From assembly GCA_963749485.1 (NCBI GenBank), contig CAVVMV010000003.1, positions 186,001-250,000 of the forward strand: 64,000 nucleotides of DNA, read 5' to 3'. The position numbers and the translations under genes are program-made. Shown piece after piece: positions 18,956-28,062 of the stretch (position 1 is its first letter; each line of letters starts with the position of its first letter). The DNA comes from JAZGGS01 sp963749485 (GTDB lineage: Bacteria > Bacteroidota > Ignavibacteria > Ignavibacteriales > Ignavibacteriaceae). The notes below the pieces were generated by a model, which saw nothing but the letters and a program-made list of their open reading frames with translations, was not told the DNA's origin and did no database searches.

Positions 18956-19298
18956 ATGAGACTACTTTTTAATTCTCACTTTATGATCATCTTTTTAATG
19001 CTGCAATTAACAAGCATCACTTTTGCGCAAAGCGAAGATGAAATTGATGAAGATAATTGCACTTACAACGGTTTTGAGCTTTACGGTAAAATCCAGTTTG
19101 TTAGAATCCTTTCCGGATATTACAATCAAAGTTGTTGAATCGTTTCCTGATATTGAAGTAAAACTAGTAGATTCCTTTCCTGATGATTGTGGTGAATGGC
19201 AAATTGTAGATTCATTTCCGGATTTAAAAGTAAAAATTGTTGAATCTTTTCCTGATATAAAAATAAAGTTTGTTGAATCTTTTCCCGGTTTACCTTAA
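18956..19298 (+). CDS. Secreted SFPD-repeat protein, septoil-knot-like (frameshifted)
   Basis: A signal peptide (FMIIFLMLQLTSITFAQ) is followed by an acidic stretch with a cysteine and then six copies of a short unit, V-[ED]-SFPD followed by strand-like residues such as IKIKF. A second cysteine sits in an insert after the third copy (DDCGEWQIV). One extra A at about 19103 (TTTGTTAGAATCC) breaks the first repeat; removal gives 113 residues. From memory this matches small secreted Bacteroidota proteins of the '7(1) septoil knot' (Septknot) family, whose repeated strands are predicted to form a knotted chain. Function is unknown. The family match rests on recall, not a search. Confidence 0.72.
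19109..19292 (+). repeat. Degenerate tandem repeats encoding V-[ED]-SFPD units
   Basis: Six copies of a roughly 30-36 base unit built on GTTGAATCNTTTCCTGATAT lie within the secreted protein gene. The copies differ mostly at third positions, so the repeat is held by the protein sequence rather than being a recent DNA duplication. Confidence 0.75.
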
Positions 19299-19347
19299 TT
19301 AATTTTCAAACCGGTTATAACAGCGATTAAATTGTAAGAGGTACAAA

Positions 19348-20313
19348 ATGAAGGCTAAAATTCTTATTGCAGATAAATTTCCTGATAAATATCTGGATGA
19401 ACTAAAAAACTTAGATGTTGAAGTTGAAAACTCGCCAAAACTTGGTGAAAAGGATCTCGAAACAGCAGTTAAAGATGCTACGATTCTAGTTGTTCGTTCA
19501 ACAATTGTAAATGAAACCACAATTAACAATGCCAGTAACCTTAAAGTTATTATCCGTGCAGGTGCTGGAGTGAATAATATCGCTATTCCTGCAGCAAGTG
19601 CAAAAGGTGTTAGCGTGGCAAACTGCCCTGGTAAAAACTCAGTTGCAGTTGCAGAACTAGCAATTGGATTAATGGTTTCACTTGATAGAAGAATTCCTGA
19701 TAATGTTAAGCGACTTTAGAAATGGAAAATGGAACAAAGCAGAATATTCCAAAGCTGAAGGACTTAAAGGTAAAACTCTTGGTGTGGTTGGAGTTGGAAA
19801 TATTGGAAGAGAAGTAGCAAAAAGAGCTGCGGCCTTTGATATGAAAGTCTATGGTTACGATATTGTAAGGTTGAATGATGTACAATTAGAATACCTTGAT
19901 ACAATTGAAGAACTCTTACCAAAGTGCGATGTAATTTCTATTCACCTTCCCGCAAATGATAAGACAAAAGGTATTTTTAACAAAGAGTTATTCGGATTGA
20001 TGAAGCAAAATGCTTTCCTTATAAACACTTCACGCCATGCAGTTATTGATGAAGACTGCACTTGTTGATGCAATTAAGGAAAAGAACCTTCGTGTAGCTC
20101 TTGATGTGTTTAAGGATGAACCGGAAGGGAAAACCGGAGAGGTAAATTCATCTTTACTCCTCAAATCCAAATGTTTATATTACTCATCATATTGGTGCTT
20201 CGACAACACAGGCGCAAAACGCCGTTGCAGAAGAAACAATAAATATAATTAAGCATTTTGTTGATGGCGGAGTTGTAGATAATTGTGTGAATAAAGGCGA
20301 TCTGGCAGGTTAA
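19348..20313 (+). CDS. D-3-phosphoglycerate dehydrogenase-like 2-hydroxyacid dehydrogenase (three frameshifts)
   Basis: The product is an NAD-dependent D-2-hydroxyacid dehydrogenase. Visible features are the catalytic arginine in IIRAGAGVNNI, the Rossmann loop GVVGVGNIGREV, an Asp-containing YGYDI after it, the catalytic glutamate in DEPEG and the histidine in THHIGAST. There is no ACT domain, so it is the short form. Extra bases near 19706, 20060 and 20160 break the frame; removing one at each place gives 320 residues. The phosphoglycerate dehydrogenase reading (first step of serine synthesis) is likely but other 2-hydroxyacids are possible. A strong terminator follows. Confidence 0.85.
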
Positions 20314-20354
20314 TGATAACTAACGCTTTCTACAAATAATTGTATAAATTTCTA

Positions 20355-20382
20355 GAGGGACTTTAAATGAGTCCCTTTTTTT
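20355..20382 (+). terminator. Rho-independent terminator
   Basis: A GGGACT/AGTCCC stem with a 7-base loop is followed by seven Ts, 42 bases past the dehydrogenase gene. It ends the plus-strand run and overlaps the last codons of the convergent MqnA-like gene. Confidence 0.85.
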
Positions 20383-21113
20383 ATACAAACTTTATATCAA
20401 TCATATCCTTTATTATTCCGTGGTAGAAAGGTAAGCTAACAATTTGTCGTATCCCTTCCTGGTCCTGCTCATCAAGATTATAAATTACAGAAGGAAGGTT
20501 CTCTTTTATAAATGATTTGGTTTCCTCAGAAAAGCTGCCGGGAATATTTATATCTTGCTTATTGAGGTTTTTCATAGCTTCAGAAAACTTGTCGGAATAT
20601 TTTTTCAGATTTTTATCACTCCCCGATGCTAACACATAATTAACAAAGGGTGCGGAAATTAACTCTATTATCTCTTCAGCAAAGCTTATTCCTTTTTCAT
20701 ACTTATTCATCAATAAAATTTTTATCGCCGGTTAAAATATGATTTGAGGAATTTAGTTCATCATCATTTAAAGCGATATTCATTTTAAAATCAAGTTCAT
20801 AATTTTCTTTAAAAAAGATGAGCCCGATTATTGCTTCCAACGTTGAAATATCGCCTGCTAATTTAAACTCATTAATTGTTTCTTCTTCCGAATTATAATA
20901 TATATAAGAGTTGCAAAGAGATTCTTCAAATGATATTCCTAAAGAAGAGGAAACAAAAAAATCCTTGTTGGTGATGATATCCGAAACCGGCATAAGGGCA
21001 ATTGATGATGGGTCTTTCCTTACTTCCATTGAAAGGGCAGCAGATTCCTTAAAAGATATTAAATTTTCTATCTTCCTCAGGTAAATTGTTAAAGAGGATT
21101 TTTGAAAAGACAT
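20381..21113 (-). CDS. MqnA/MqnD-like solute-binding-fold protein (frameshifted, tentative)
   Basis: Two small overlapping frames (20703-21113 and 20381-20713) join into one 243-residue protein when one extra T near 20706 (GATGAATAAGTATG) is removed, giving GDKNFIDEKYEKGISFAEE. The joined text follows the pattern of MqnA/MqnD-type proteins: a DPSSIALMPVSDI block, a strand with GISF, then ILTGDKNF and later an ISAPFVNYVLASG segment that corresponds to the GLPFVFAVW region. MqnA and MqnD act in futalosine menaquinone synthesis, but this copy is divergent, short at its N-terminus and lies outside any menaquinone cluster. It may have another role. If unjoined, these are two hypothetical proteins of 136 and 110 residues. 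Confidence 0.5.
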
Positions 21114-21147
21114 TATCGGGGAAAAAAAATTTTCATCAATACTAATA

Positions 21148-21176
21148 AGAAAAAAGCCCCGGCTGAAGCGGGGCTG
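21148..21176 (-). terminator. Rho-independent terminator after rplS
   Basis: On the minus strand an AGCCCCGC/ GCCGGGGCT-type stem is followed by TTTTTTCTT, 11 bases after the rplS stop codon. It would end the ffh-to-rplS operon. Confidence 0.85.
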
Positions 21177-21186
21177 ATTCTAATCT

Positions 21187-21534
21187 TTATGATTTTTTAG
21201 TTTTTATCCTGGCTGCCTTACCAGAAAGATTACGTAAGTAATAGAGTTTGGCTCTTCTTACATCACCTTGTTTAAGCAAATCTATCTTTGCAATTTTTGG
21301 TGAGTTAAAACGGAATATTCTTTCTACTCCAACGCCGCTGGATATTTTCCGTACAGTAAAAGTTTTATTTAAGCCAGCTCCGCGAATGCTTATTACATCA
21401 CCTTCGAAGGGCTGTATTCTTTCCTTATCACCTTCTATTACGCGCACATGAACTTTTACATGATCTCCCGGGTTAAAGTTGGGCAGATCAGTTTTAATTT
21501 GATCTTGTACTATGTTATTTAGGTCTTCCATCAT
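21187..21534 (-). CDS. rplS: 50S ribosomal protein L19
   Basis: L19 lies at the interface of the 30S and 50S subunits. The 115-residue sequence is typical: FNPGDHVKVHVRVIEG, PFEGDVISIRGAG, FTVRKISSGVGVERIF and VRRAKLYYLRNLSGKAARIK. The frame is intact. It is the last gene of the ffh-rpsP-khpA-rimM-trmD-rplS operon, a near-universal order. Confidence 0.97.
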   Translation of the reverse strand: MMEDLNNIVQDQIKTDLPNFNPGDHVKVHVRVIEGDKERIQPFEGDVISIRGAGLNKTFTVRKISSGVGVERIFRFNSPKIAKIDLLKQGDVRRAKLYYLRNLSGKAARIKTKKS

Positions 21535-21542
21535 TATCTCCG

Positions 21543-22224
21543 CTATTTATTATATTCGCGCCATTTTTCAGTTAAAATATTTGATTGTTTTTCTTTCCAC
21601 TTTTTAATTTCTTTATCATTACCTGAAAGTAAAATATCAGGGACCTTCATTCCCCTGTATTCTGCAGGTCTTGTATAGTGCGGTGCTTCAACTATTTCAC
21701 CATCCTGAAATGAATCGTCTAAAGCCGCTTCACTATCATTCAACACTCCCGGTATAAGTCTTACAATTGCATCAACAATAATTAGCGCAGGAAGCTCGCC
21801 GCCTGTTAAAACAAAGCTGCCAATTGATATTTCGATTGTTGCAAACTTTTCTCTAACCCTGTCATCAATCTCTTTATAATGTCCTGCAATAATTAATATA
21901 TTTTTTGCAAGCGAGAAATCTGTTTGCTTGTTTCTGATCGAAAATTTTTCCTTTTGGAGTAGTAAATATTATATGATCATATTTACGCTGATCCATCAAC
22001 CCTTCTATACATTCAAAAAATGGTTCCGGTTTAAGGATCATTCCGGGTCCGCCGCCAAAAGGTTTATCATCAATCTGCTTATGCTTATCGTGAGCATAAT
22101 CGCGCAAATTGTGTACAACAATTTCGACTTTCTTCTTTTCCCGGGCTCTTTTAAGTATGCTGGTATTAAGGGGACTTTCTAAAAGATCAGGGACTGCAGA
22201 TATTATATCAATCCTAATCATCAC
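21543..22224 (-). CDS. trmD: tRNA (guanine-N1)-methyltransferase (frameshifted)
   Basis: TrmD methylates G37 next to the anticodon and prevents +1 frameshifting; it has a trefoil-knot SPOUT fold. The N-terminal half has FGGGPGMILKPEP and FTTPKGKIF; the C-terminal half has the knot region (AGHYKEIDDRVRE, IGSFVLTGGELPAL) and HYTRPAEYRG. An extra base near 21912 (AGATTTCTCGCTTGC) breaks the frame between them; removal gives 226 residues, the usual size. All SAM-site segments are present, so the enzyme is probably functional in the cell. It overlaps the end of rimM by 11 bases. Confidence 0.94.
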
Positions 22225-22726
22225 TTAAATTATAATCTTCCTTAATAACCATTATCTTTTTCCCGGGATCGAAGCTTTCAATAATTTCAAGAACAACGGG
22301 TAATAGAATTTCGTTTCCTTTATCACCCTTTATACTCATCACATCGTTTGCAGGCATTTTTAAAACATCGGTTATTTCACCAATCAGTTTATCGTTTTTA
22401 AATACCTTGCTGCCTATCAACTCGTTAATAAAAAAATGATCCCCAGGTAATTTTAGAAAGTCTTTATCATCAACAAAAACTTCTCTACCAATTAAAACCT
22501 GAGAATCTCTCTGGCTATCAAAATTTAAAAATTTAATCGAAAAAGAGTTTCTGTATTCCTTTACATTTTCCACAGTAAAGATTTTTTTATCGCCCCAAAA
22601 GTCTATATAGACTTTGTGCAATTTTTCAAATCCTTCCTGAAATCCGGAATACGATTCTACTTTAACAAAACCATCTTTCCCAATAAGAGAAACAATTTTG
22701 GCAATTAAATAAAAATTTTTGCCCAA
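22214..22726 (-). CDS. rimM: 16S rRNA processing protein RimM
   Basis: RimM helps mature the 30S head by binding S19. The 170-residue protein has the two expected beta-barrels: a RimM N-domain (YLIAKIVSLIGKDGFVKV, where the family usually has GKI-x-x-x-HG-x-x-G-x-V) and a C-terminal PRC-type barrel (FINELIGSKVFKNDKLIGEITDVL, LLPVVLEIIESFD). The N-terminal motif is diverged but the operon position between khpA and trmD makes the assignment firm. Confidence 0.9.
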   Translation of the reverse strand: MGKNFYLIAKIVSLIGKDGFVKVESYSGFQEGFEKLHKVYIDFWGDKKIFTVENVKEYRNSFSIKFLNFDSQRDSQVLIGREVFVDDKDFLKLPGDHFFINELIGSKVFKNDKLIGEITDVLKMPANDVMSIKGDKGNEILLPVVLEIIESFDPGKKIMVIKEDYNLSDD

Positions 22727-22744
22727 TATTTATACTAAGCCAGC

Positions 22745-22978
22745 TTAGTCTAAAATTTCCAATATTGCCCGCTTACCCTCCTTGGCAGCAATAGCTGTTA
22801 AGAGCGTACGCATTGCCTGTGCTGTTTTCCCCTGTTTACCAATAACCTTTCCCACATCATCGGACTGAACCTTTAGCGAGAAAACAACTTTTTTCTCCTC
22901 CGGGACGTTTTCTTCTACCTCTACGCTATCCGGATTATCCACTAAGTGCCTCGCAATGAATTCGATGAATTCTTTCAT
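22745..22978 (-). CDS. khpA: KH-domain RNA-binding protein KhpA
   Basis: A 77-residue single type II KH domain protein. The RNA-binding GKVIGKQGKTAQAMRTLL loop (GxxG as IGKQ) is clear at residues 43-60, after the family's conserved N-terminus (FIARHLVDNPDSVEVEE). In other bacteria KhpA pairs with KhpB and influences cell division and sRNA regulation. It lies between rpsP and rimM, its usual place in this operon. Confidence 0.95.
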   Translation of the reverse strand: MKEFIEFIARHLVDNPDSVEVEENVPEEKKVVFSLKVQSDDVGKVIGKQGKTAQAMRTLLTAIAAKEGKRAILEILD

Positions 22979-23058
22979 TGGTGGAGCCTCCTATTTTAGA
23001 GCCGGGAGCATTTAGAATTAACGTACAAAAAAATCAGCTGAAAGGATAGATTAAAAAT

Positions 23059-23651
23059 CTATTCTTTTTCTGCCTCTTTTTCTTCAGAAGCTGCGCCCAT
23101 TACTTCTGTTGTACCTTCTTCAGTAATCGCCTTTTCTTCCGGCTTAGATTCCTCTTTGGAATCTACCTCTTCAACAACAGTTTCTGCAGGTTTTTCTTCA
23201 ACAACTGTTTCAGCAGTTTTCTCTTCAACAACAGTTTCTGCAGGTTTTTCTGCAACCACTGTTCCTGAATTTTGTCTTCAGCTGCTTGTTTCTTTGATTT
23301 CTTTTTAACTGTTTTCTTTTTAGAACTGGCTTCTTTTAATTTTTTCCAGTTCTCCATTTCGGCTTCAACCTTTTCAGCATCAAGTCCTTTTTTTCCAAGT
23401 TCTCTTTTAAGGGTTATTCCCTGCTGCCTTAATAAACTTTTAACAGTGTTAGTAGGTTGTGCGCCATTATCCAGCCAATAAAGCACCCTGTCTTCCTTTA
23501 TCTCAATAGTATGAGGATCTGTTAAAGGATTATAAAGCCCAACAGCTTCTAAAAATTTACCGTCGCGCGGTGATCTTGTATCGGCTGCTACCACCTTATA
23601 GATGGGCTGCTTTTTCTTTCCCATTCTTCTTAATCTTAGCTTAACTGCCAA
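23059..23651 (-). CDS. rpsP: 30S ribosomal protein S16 with a long repetitive acidic tail (frameshifted in the tail)
   Basis: Residues 1-90 are a normal S16 (VKLRLRRMGKKKQPIYKVV, SPRDGKFLEAVGLYNP, VLYWLDNGAQPT). Then come a lysine-rich stretch (SSKKKTVKKKSKK) and an acidic tail with three copies of a unit like EKPAETVVEE. Near 23272 one A of an A-run seems missing; restoring it reads the tail in the acidic frame to a stop at 23059, total about 197 residues. In the uncorrected frame the tail would be Leu/Lys-rich (LQKLLLKRKLLKQ) and end at 23163. The acidic frame is favoured because its codons give coherent, clean repeats. S16 is normally about 80-100 residues, so the tail is an extension. Confidence 0.9.
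23160..23270 (-). repeat. Tandem repeats in the S16 tail
   Basis: Three near-identical copies of a 27-30 base unit (AAACCTGCAGAAACTGTTGT core) lie head to tail. They encode alternating EKPAETVVEE / EKTAETVVEE. Such a short repeat is prone to copy-number change and to assembly error. Confidence 0.7.
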
Positions 23652-23680
23652 TTAATTATCCTCCATGGTTTTTTCATTAT

Positions 23681-25007
23681 TCAATTAAATCTTAAATTAT
23701 TTAATGATGATTTTGAGAAACCTTTTTTAGACATCTTACTCATCATCTTCCGCATATCCGAAAATTGTTTTATTAAACGGTTAACATCCTGTATAGATGT
23801 TCCACTGCCACGGGCAATTCTTTTACGCCTGTTGCCGTTTAATATTTTAGGACTGTGCCTTTCAACCCTGGTCATCGAGTTAATTATTGCTTCAACTTTA
23901 ACCAATGCATCATCACTAAGTTCTGCATTTTTCAGTTGATTACCCAGCCCCGGAATCATCCCAAGCAGGGATGACAAAGAACCCATTTTCTTAATAACTT
24001 TAATTTGCTTAAGAAAATCATTAAAATCAAATTTATTTTTACGAAGTTTTTCTTCCAGCTCCTCGGCTTCACTCTCATCAAAGCTTTTTTGTGCCTTTTC
24101 AACCAGCGAAACCACATCACCTTTACCCAAAATACGCGATGCCATTCTATCCGGGAAAAATCCTTCCATTTCATCTAAGTTTTTCACCATTACTTACAAA
24201 TTTAATCGGTTTTCCAACAACAGACCTGATGGAAAGAGCAGCTCCTCCCCTTGCATCGCCATCTAATTTTGTAAGTACAATGCCATCAAAATTTACAATT
24301 TCATCAAATGCTTTGGCAGAATTTACTGCATCCTGCCCTGTCATGGAATCGACAACAAAAAGCGTTTCTTCGGGAGAAACTATATTTTTTATATCTGCAA
24401 CTTCGTTCATCATTTCATCATCAATGTGCAGACGACCGGCAGTATCAAGAATAATTGTATTCAGGTTTTGCTCTTTTGCATACGCAACAGCTTGCTTTGC
24501 AACATTCCTGGCATTTTTTTCTTCAATAGAAAAAACCGGAACATTAATTTTTTCTCCAAGAAGTTTTAGCTGCTCAATAGCAGCAGGACGATGAACATCA
24601 GCAGCTACAAGTAAACATTTTCGTGCATTACTTTTAAGCTTTTTTGCAAGCTTAGCACAGAAAGTAGTTTTACCGGAACCCTGCAAACCAACAACCATAA
24701 TAGTTGTAATTCCGGATGCACTTATTTTTATTTCTGTATGAGCTCCACCAAGTAATTGAATTAACTCATCATTAATTATTTTTGTTATAAGCTGTCCGGG
24801 TGTTATAGAAGCAATTACTTCTTCACCCAACGCTTTTACCGAAACTTTTTCAATGAACTCTTTAGCCACCTTATAATTAACATCAGCATCCAGCAGAATA
24901 CGGCGTATTTCTCTAAGAGAATCGGAGATATTCTTTTCGGTTAACTTACCCTGACCGCGTACCTTTTTTAGTGCGGTCTCTATTTTTAGAGATAAATCTT
25001 CAAACAT
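23681..25007 (-). CDS. ffh: Signal recognition particle protein Ffh/SRP54 (frameshifted)
   Basis: Ffh binds signal sequences on nascent chains and, with SRP RNA and FtsY, delivers ribosomes to the membrane. The NG domain shows the G1 loop GLQGSGKTTFCAKLA near residue 107, DVHRPAA, DTAGRLH, TKLDGDARGGAAL and KFVSNGEKL. The methionine-rich M domain follows (MIPGLGNQLKN, RKRIARGSGTS, MRKMMSKMSK). The frame breaks at about 24183, where an extra A sits in AAACTTAGATGAAATG; removal gives LDEMEGFFPDR and 441 residues. This essential gene heads the operon down to rplS. Confidence 0.95.
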
Positions 25008-25029
25008 TAATTAAATCCGGTAAAAAATC

Positions 25030-25911
25030 TTACGAACTAGCCTTAAGGGCATTAGCGCCAGATACGATCTCCAGTATTTCTTTAGTAATTGCAGCTTGTC
25101 GTTCTTTGTTATACGTTAAATTCAGACTTCTAATCATTTCCTGTGCATTTGTTGTTGCATTATCCATTGCAGTCATTCTCGCACCTAGTTCTGCTGCGTT
25201 CGATTCCAGGAGACTCCTCCAAACCTGTGCCTTCAGGTGTTTAGGGATGAGATAATTAAAGATGGAACCCGAATCGGGTTCAAATATATAATTTGGTTGC
25301 TGAACCTGTTTTTCTTCCGATGAACTTAAAACGGGGATGGGAAGAAATTGTTGAACTTGTATTCTCTGCCTTATCATTGAGATAAACTCGTTATAAATAA
25401 TAACAACTTTATCATAAGTCTCTTTGCCAAATTCAGAGACTAAATTATCGCTGATCTTTAGCGCTGAAGAATACTCCAATGATGAAAATAATCCAACATC
25501 TTTTCCGATCACATTATAATTTCTTCTACTGAAATAATCGGCGTTTTTCTTGCCTACACAGTAAACAAATGCATTTAGTCCTTCTGCATTTATTTCTTCA
25601 TCAATATACCTGGCAGCTTCTTTAATAATATTATTATTAAATGCGCCGCATAGTCCTCTATCAGCAGTAACAACTACCACCGCAACATTCTTTAGCTCTC
25701 TCTGGATAAAGAATGGATTGGTAGCCATATCCTCTTCGGTAGCCAGGTTAGAGAGCATTTCAGAAATTCTATTCACATAAGGTCTGGCATTTACAATCCT
25801 GGTTTGCGCCCTCCTCAGTTTTGCCGCCGAAACCATTTTCATTGCTTTGGTAATCTTCTGTGTATTCTTTACACCGACGATCCTTCTTTTTATGTCTTTT
25901 AACGTTGCCAT
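25030..25911 (-). CDS. atpG: F1F0-ATP synthase gamma subunit
   Basis: The gamma subunit is the central rotor shaft of F1. The 293-residue protein has the two long terminal coils: KDIKRRIVGVKNTQKITKAM at the start and NATTNAQEMIRSLNLTYNKERQAAITKE near the end, with the Rossmann-like middle (VVVVTADRGLCGAFN). The frame is intact. It is the last atp gene here; the next gene is ffh after 22 bases. Confidence 0.96.
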   Translation of the reverse strand: MATLKDIKRRIVGVKNTQKITKAMKMVSAAKLRRAQTRIVNARPYVNRISEMLSNLATEEDMATNPFFIQRELKNVAVVVVTADRGLCGAFNNNIIKEAARYIDEEINAEGLNAFVYCVGKKNADYFSRRNYNVIGKDVGLFSSLEYSSALKISDNLVSEFGKETYDKVVIIYNEFISMIRQRIQVQQFLPIPVLSSSEEKQVQQPNYIFEPDSGSIFNYLIPKHLKAQVWRSLLESNAAELGARMTAMDNATTNAQEMIRSLNLTYNKERQAAITKEILEIVSGANALKASS

Positions 25912-25925
25912 AAATTATTTATAAA

Positions 25926-27479
25926 CTATTCAGTGCTTTTCTTGAATATTCCTAAAAATTCATCCGCTGCTTTTTTCATCTTCTCTTCAAGTTCCGCTGA
26001 TAATTGTTTTTCTTTTTTGATTGAGTCAAAAATATCGTTGTATTTAACTTCTATAAATTCGAGTACTTCTTTTTCAAATCTTTTAATATCTGCAATCGGC
26101 ACATCATCCATATAACCATTTGTACCGAGGTAAATACTTACTACCATTCTTTCAACCGGGATTGGAGCATACTGACCTTGTTTTAAAAGTTCAACTAATC
26201 TTGCACCCTTTGCCAGAGTTTTTAAAGTGGATTGATCTAAATCCGAACCAAATTTTGCAAAAGCTTCCAGTTCCCTGTACTGTGCAAGATCGAGTTTTAA
26301 CGTTCCGGCAACTTTTTTCATCGCTTTAATCTGTGCATTACCACCAACTCTTGATACAGAAATACCTACGTTAATTGCAGGTCTAACTCCTGCATTAAAC
26401 AAGTTCGATTCAAGATATATCTGTCCATCAGTAATAGAAATAACATTAGTAGGAATGTATGCAGAAACATCACCTTGCTGCGTTTCGATAATTGGTAAAG
26501 CAGTAAGAGATCCGCCGCCCAAATCATCACTTAATTTTGAAGCTCTTTCCAACAACCTTGAGTGCAAATAGAAAACGTCACCAGGAAAAGCTTCTCTACC
26601 GGGAGGTCTTCTAAGAAGTAAAGAAAGTTCTCTGTAAGCAGCAGCTTGTTTAGAAAGATCATCATAAATTACAAGCGAGTGCCTACCGTTATCGCGATAA
26701 TATTCGCCAAGGGTTGCGCCTGAATATGGTGCAATAAACTGAAGCGGTGCAGGTTCCCAGGAAGCGGCAACAATAACAGTTGTATATTCCATTGCGCCTT
26801 GCTCTGCAAGTTTTGCAACAACCTGTGCTACGGTCGAACTCTTCTGTCCAATTGCAACATAGACGCAGTAAACCGGCTGAACACCCAGCTCTTTAGCTTC
26901 ATCAGAATGAGTATATTTCTGGTTGATGATTGCATCGATAGCCACAGCTGTTTTACCTGTTTGCCTATCGCCAATTATAAGCTCTCTCTGTCCTCTTCCT
27001 ATCGGTATCATAGCATCAACAGCGGCAATACCGGTTTGTATCGGCTCTTTTACAGGCTGCCTTTGAATAACACCAAGGGCTTTTCGTTCGATGGGTAAAT
27101 ATTTATCTGTGTTAATGGCGCCTTTGCCGTCAATCGGCTGACCGAGCGGGTTTACAACTCTTCCTAATAATTCTTCACCTACAGGAAGGGAAGCAACTCG
27201 TTTTGTTCTTTTTACGGTATCGCCTTCTTTAACTAGTGAACTTTCGCCAAAAAGAACACATCCAACACTATCTTCATCAAGATTTAAAACCATACCGATT
27301 ACATCATTCGGAAATTCAACCAATTCACTTGCCATAACTTTGCTTAATCCGTAAACACGTGCAATTCCATCTCCAACCTGCAGCACTGTGCCAACATCAT
27401 AAACATCAACTTCGCTTTCAAAACCCGATAGTTGTTTCCTTAATATTGCCGATATTTCATCCGGTCTTACTTCAGCCAT
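25926..27479 (-). CDS. atpA: F1F0-ATP synthase alpha subunit
   Basis: The alpha subunit forms the non-catalytic nucleotide sites of F1. At 517 residues it is full length and intact. Motifs include a Walker A loop GDRQTGKTAVA near residue 170, the GRGQRELIIGD approach, SLVIYDDLSKQA as Walker B region, LLRRPPGREAFPGD, and ISVSRVGGNAQIKAM. The arginine finger lies in this last motif. It is flanked by atpH (26 bases) and atpG (15 bases). Confidence 0.97.
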   Translation of the reverse strand: MAEVRPDEISAILRKQLSGFESEVDVYDVGTVLQVGDGIARVYGLSKVMASELVEFPNDVIGMVLNLDEDSVGCVLFGESSLVKEGDTVKRTKRVASLPVGEELLGRVVNPLGQPIDGKGAINTDKYLPIERKALGVIQRQPVKEPIQTGIAAVDAMIPIGRGQRELIIGDRQTGKTAVAIDAIINQKYTHSDEAKELGVQPVYCVYVAIGQKSSTVAQVVAKLAEQGAMEYTTVIVAASWEPAPLQFIAPYSGATLGEYYRDNGRHSLVIYDDLSKQAAAYRELSLLLRRPPGREAFPGDVFYLHSRLLERASKLSDDLGGGSLTALPIIETQQGDVSAYIPTNVISITDGQIYLESNLFNAGVRPAINVGISVSRVGGNAQIKAMKKVAGTLKLDLAQYRELEAFAKFGSDLDQSTLKTLAKGARLVELLKQGQYAPIPVERMVVSIYLGTNGYMDDVPIADIKRFEKEVLEFIEVKYNDIFDSIKKEKQLSAELEEKMKKAADEFLGIFKKSTE

Positions 27480-27504
27480 TTTAATATCCTTTAAATTCTC
27501 CTGA

Positions 27505-28059
27505 TTAATTTTTTGATATGCTGCCGTACAGCAACTGGTTCTTTAACAAAATCAGTTGATGTTGAAGCGATGCGTCAAAAAGTGTATCGCCCACCTTGGC
27601 AACAAAACCGCCAATCAAGTCTTCATCAATTGTAAAAGTGAGTCGGACTTTTTTATTTAAAGTTTTTTCAAGGTTTTCTATAAGCGTTCGTTTCTGTTCT
27701 TCAGAAAATTCATATACTGTTTTAACAGAAACCTGCGCTTCTCCAACGTGCTCATCCCTTAATTCTAAAAACCTGGATGCAATTGTGCATAACAGACTTT
27801 CTCTTTTCTTCTCAATTACAAAATCTATAAACTTAAATGTATCTTCATCAAAAACAGATTTAAAAATTTCTTTTAGTATAGAAGATTTAACCACCGGTTT
27901 TATAACCGGGCTTTCCAGCGCCGACTGCAGTTTAGGATTATCCTTTAAAGTTTTTGAAAGAAGAATCATATCTGCAGTTACCACTTCCAGCTTATTCTTT
28001 TCAACAGAATCTTCCAGCAGCGAGGTTGCATACCTATGTGATACTTTAAAATCAGTCAT
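27505..28059 (-). CDS. atpH: F1F0-ATP synthase delta subunit
   Basis: The delta subunit (OSCP type) joins the F1 head to the b-subunit stalk. The 184-residue protein has the N-terminal six-helix bundle (SHRYATSLLEDSVEKNKLE) and the conserved C-terminal strand/helix region (FTIDEDLIGGFVAKVGDTLFDASL). It is intact and lies 3 bases after atpF. Confidence 0.95.
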   Translation of the reverse strand: MTDFKVSHRYATSLLEDSVEKNKLEVVTADMILLSKTLKDNPKLQSALESPVIKPVVKSSILKEIFKSVFDEDTFKFIDFVIEKKRESLLCTIASRFLELRDEHVGEAQVSVKTVYEFSEEQKRTLIENLEKTLNKKVRLTFTIDEDLIGGFVAKVGDTLFDASLQHQLILLKNQLLYGSISKN

Positions 28060-28062
28060 AGC

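Noticed and set aside
19109..19292. SFPD repeats as a CRISPR-like or satellite array
   Set aside because: The repeats are degenerate at third codon positions and read as protein in one frame, so they are coding repeats.
23163..23272. Leu/Lys-rich S16 tail in the uncorrected frame
   Set aside because: The alternative frame gives tidy acidic repeats that continue well past the repeat region, whereas the Leu/Lys text is a frame-shifted echo of the same DNA repeat.
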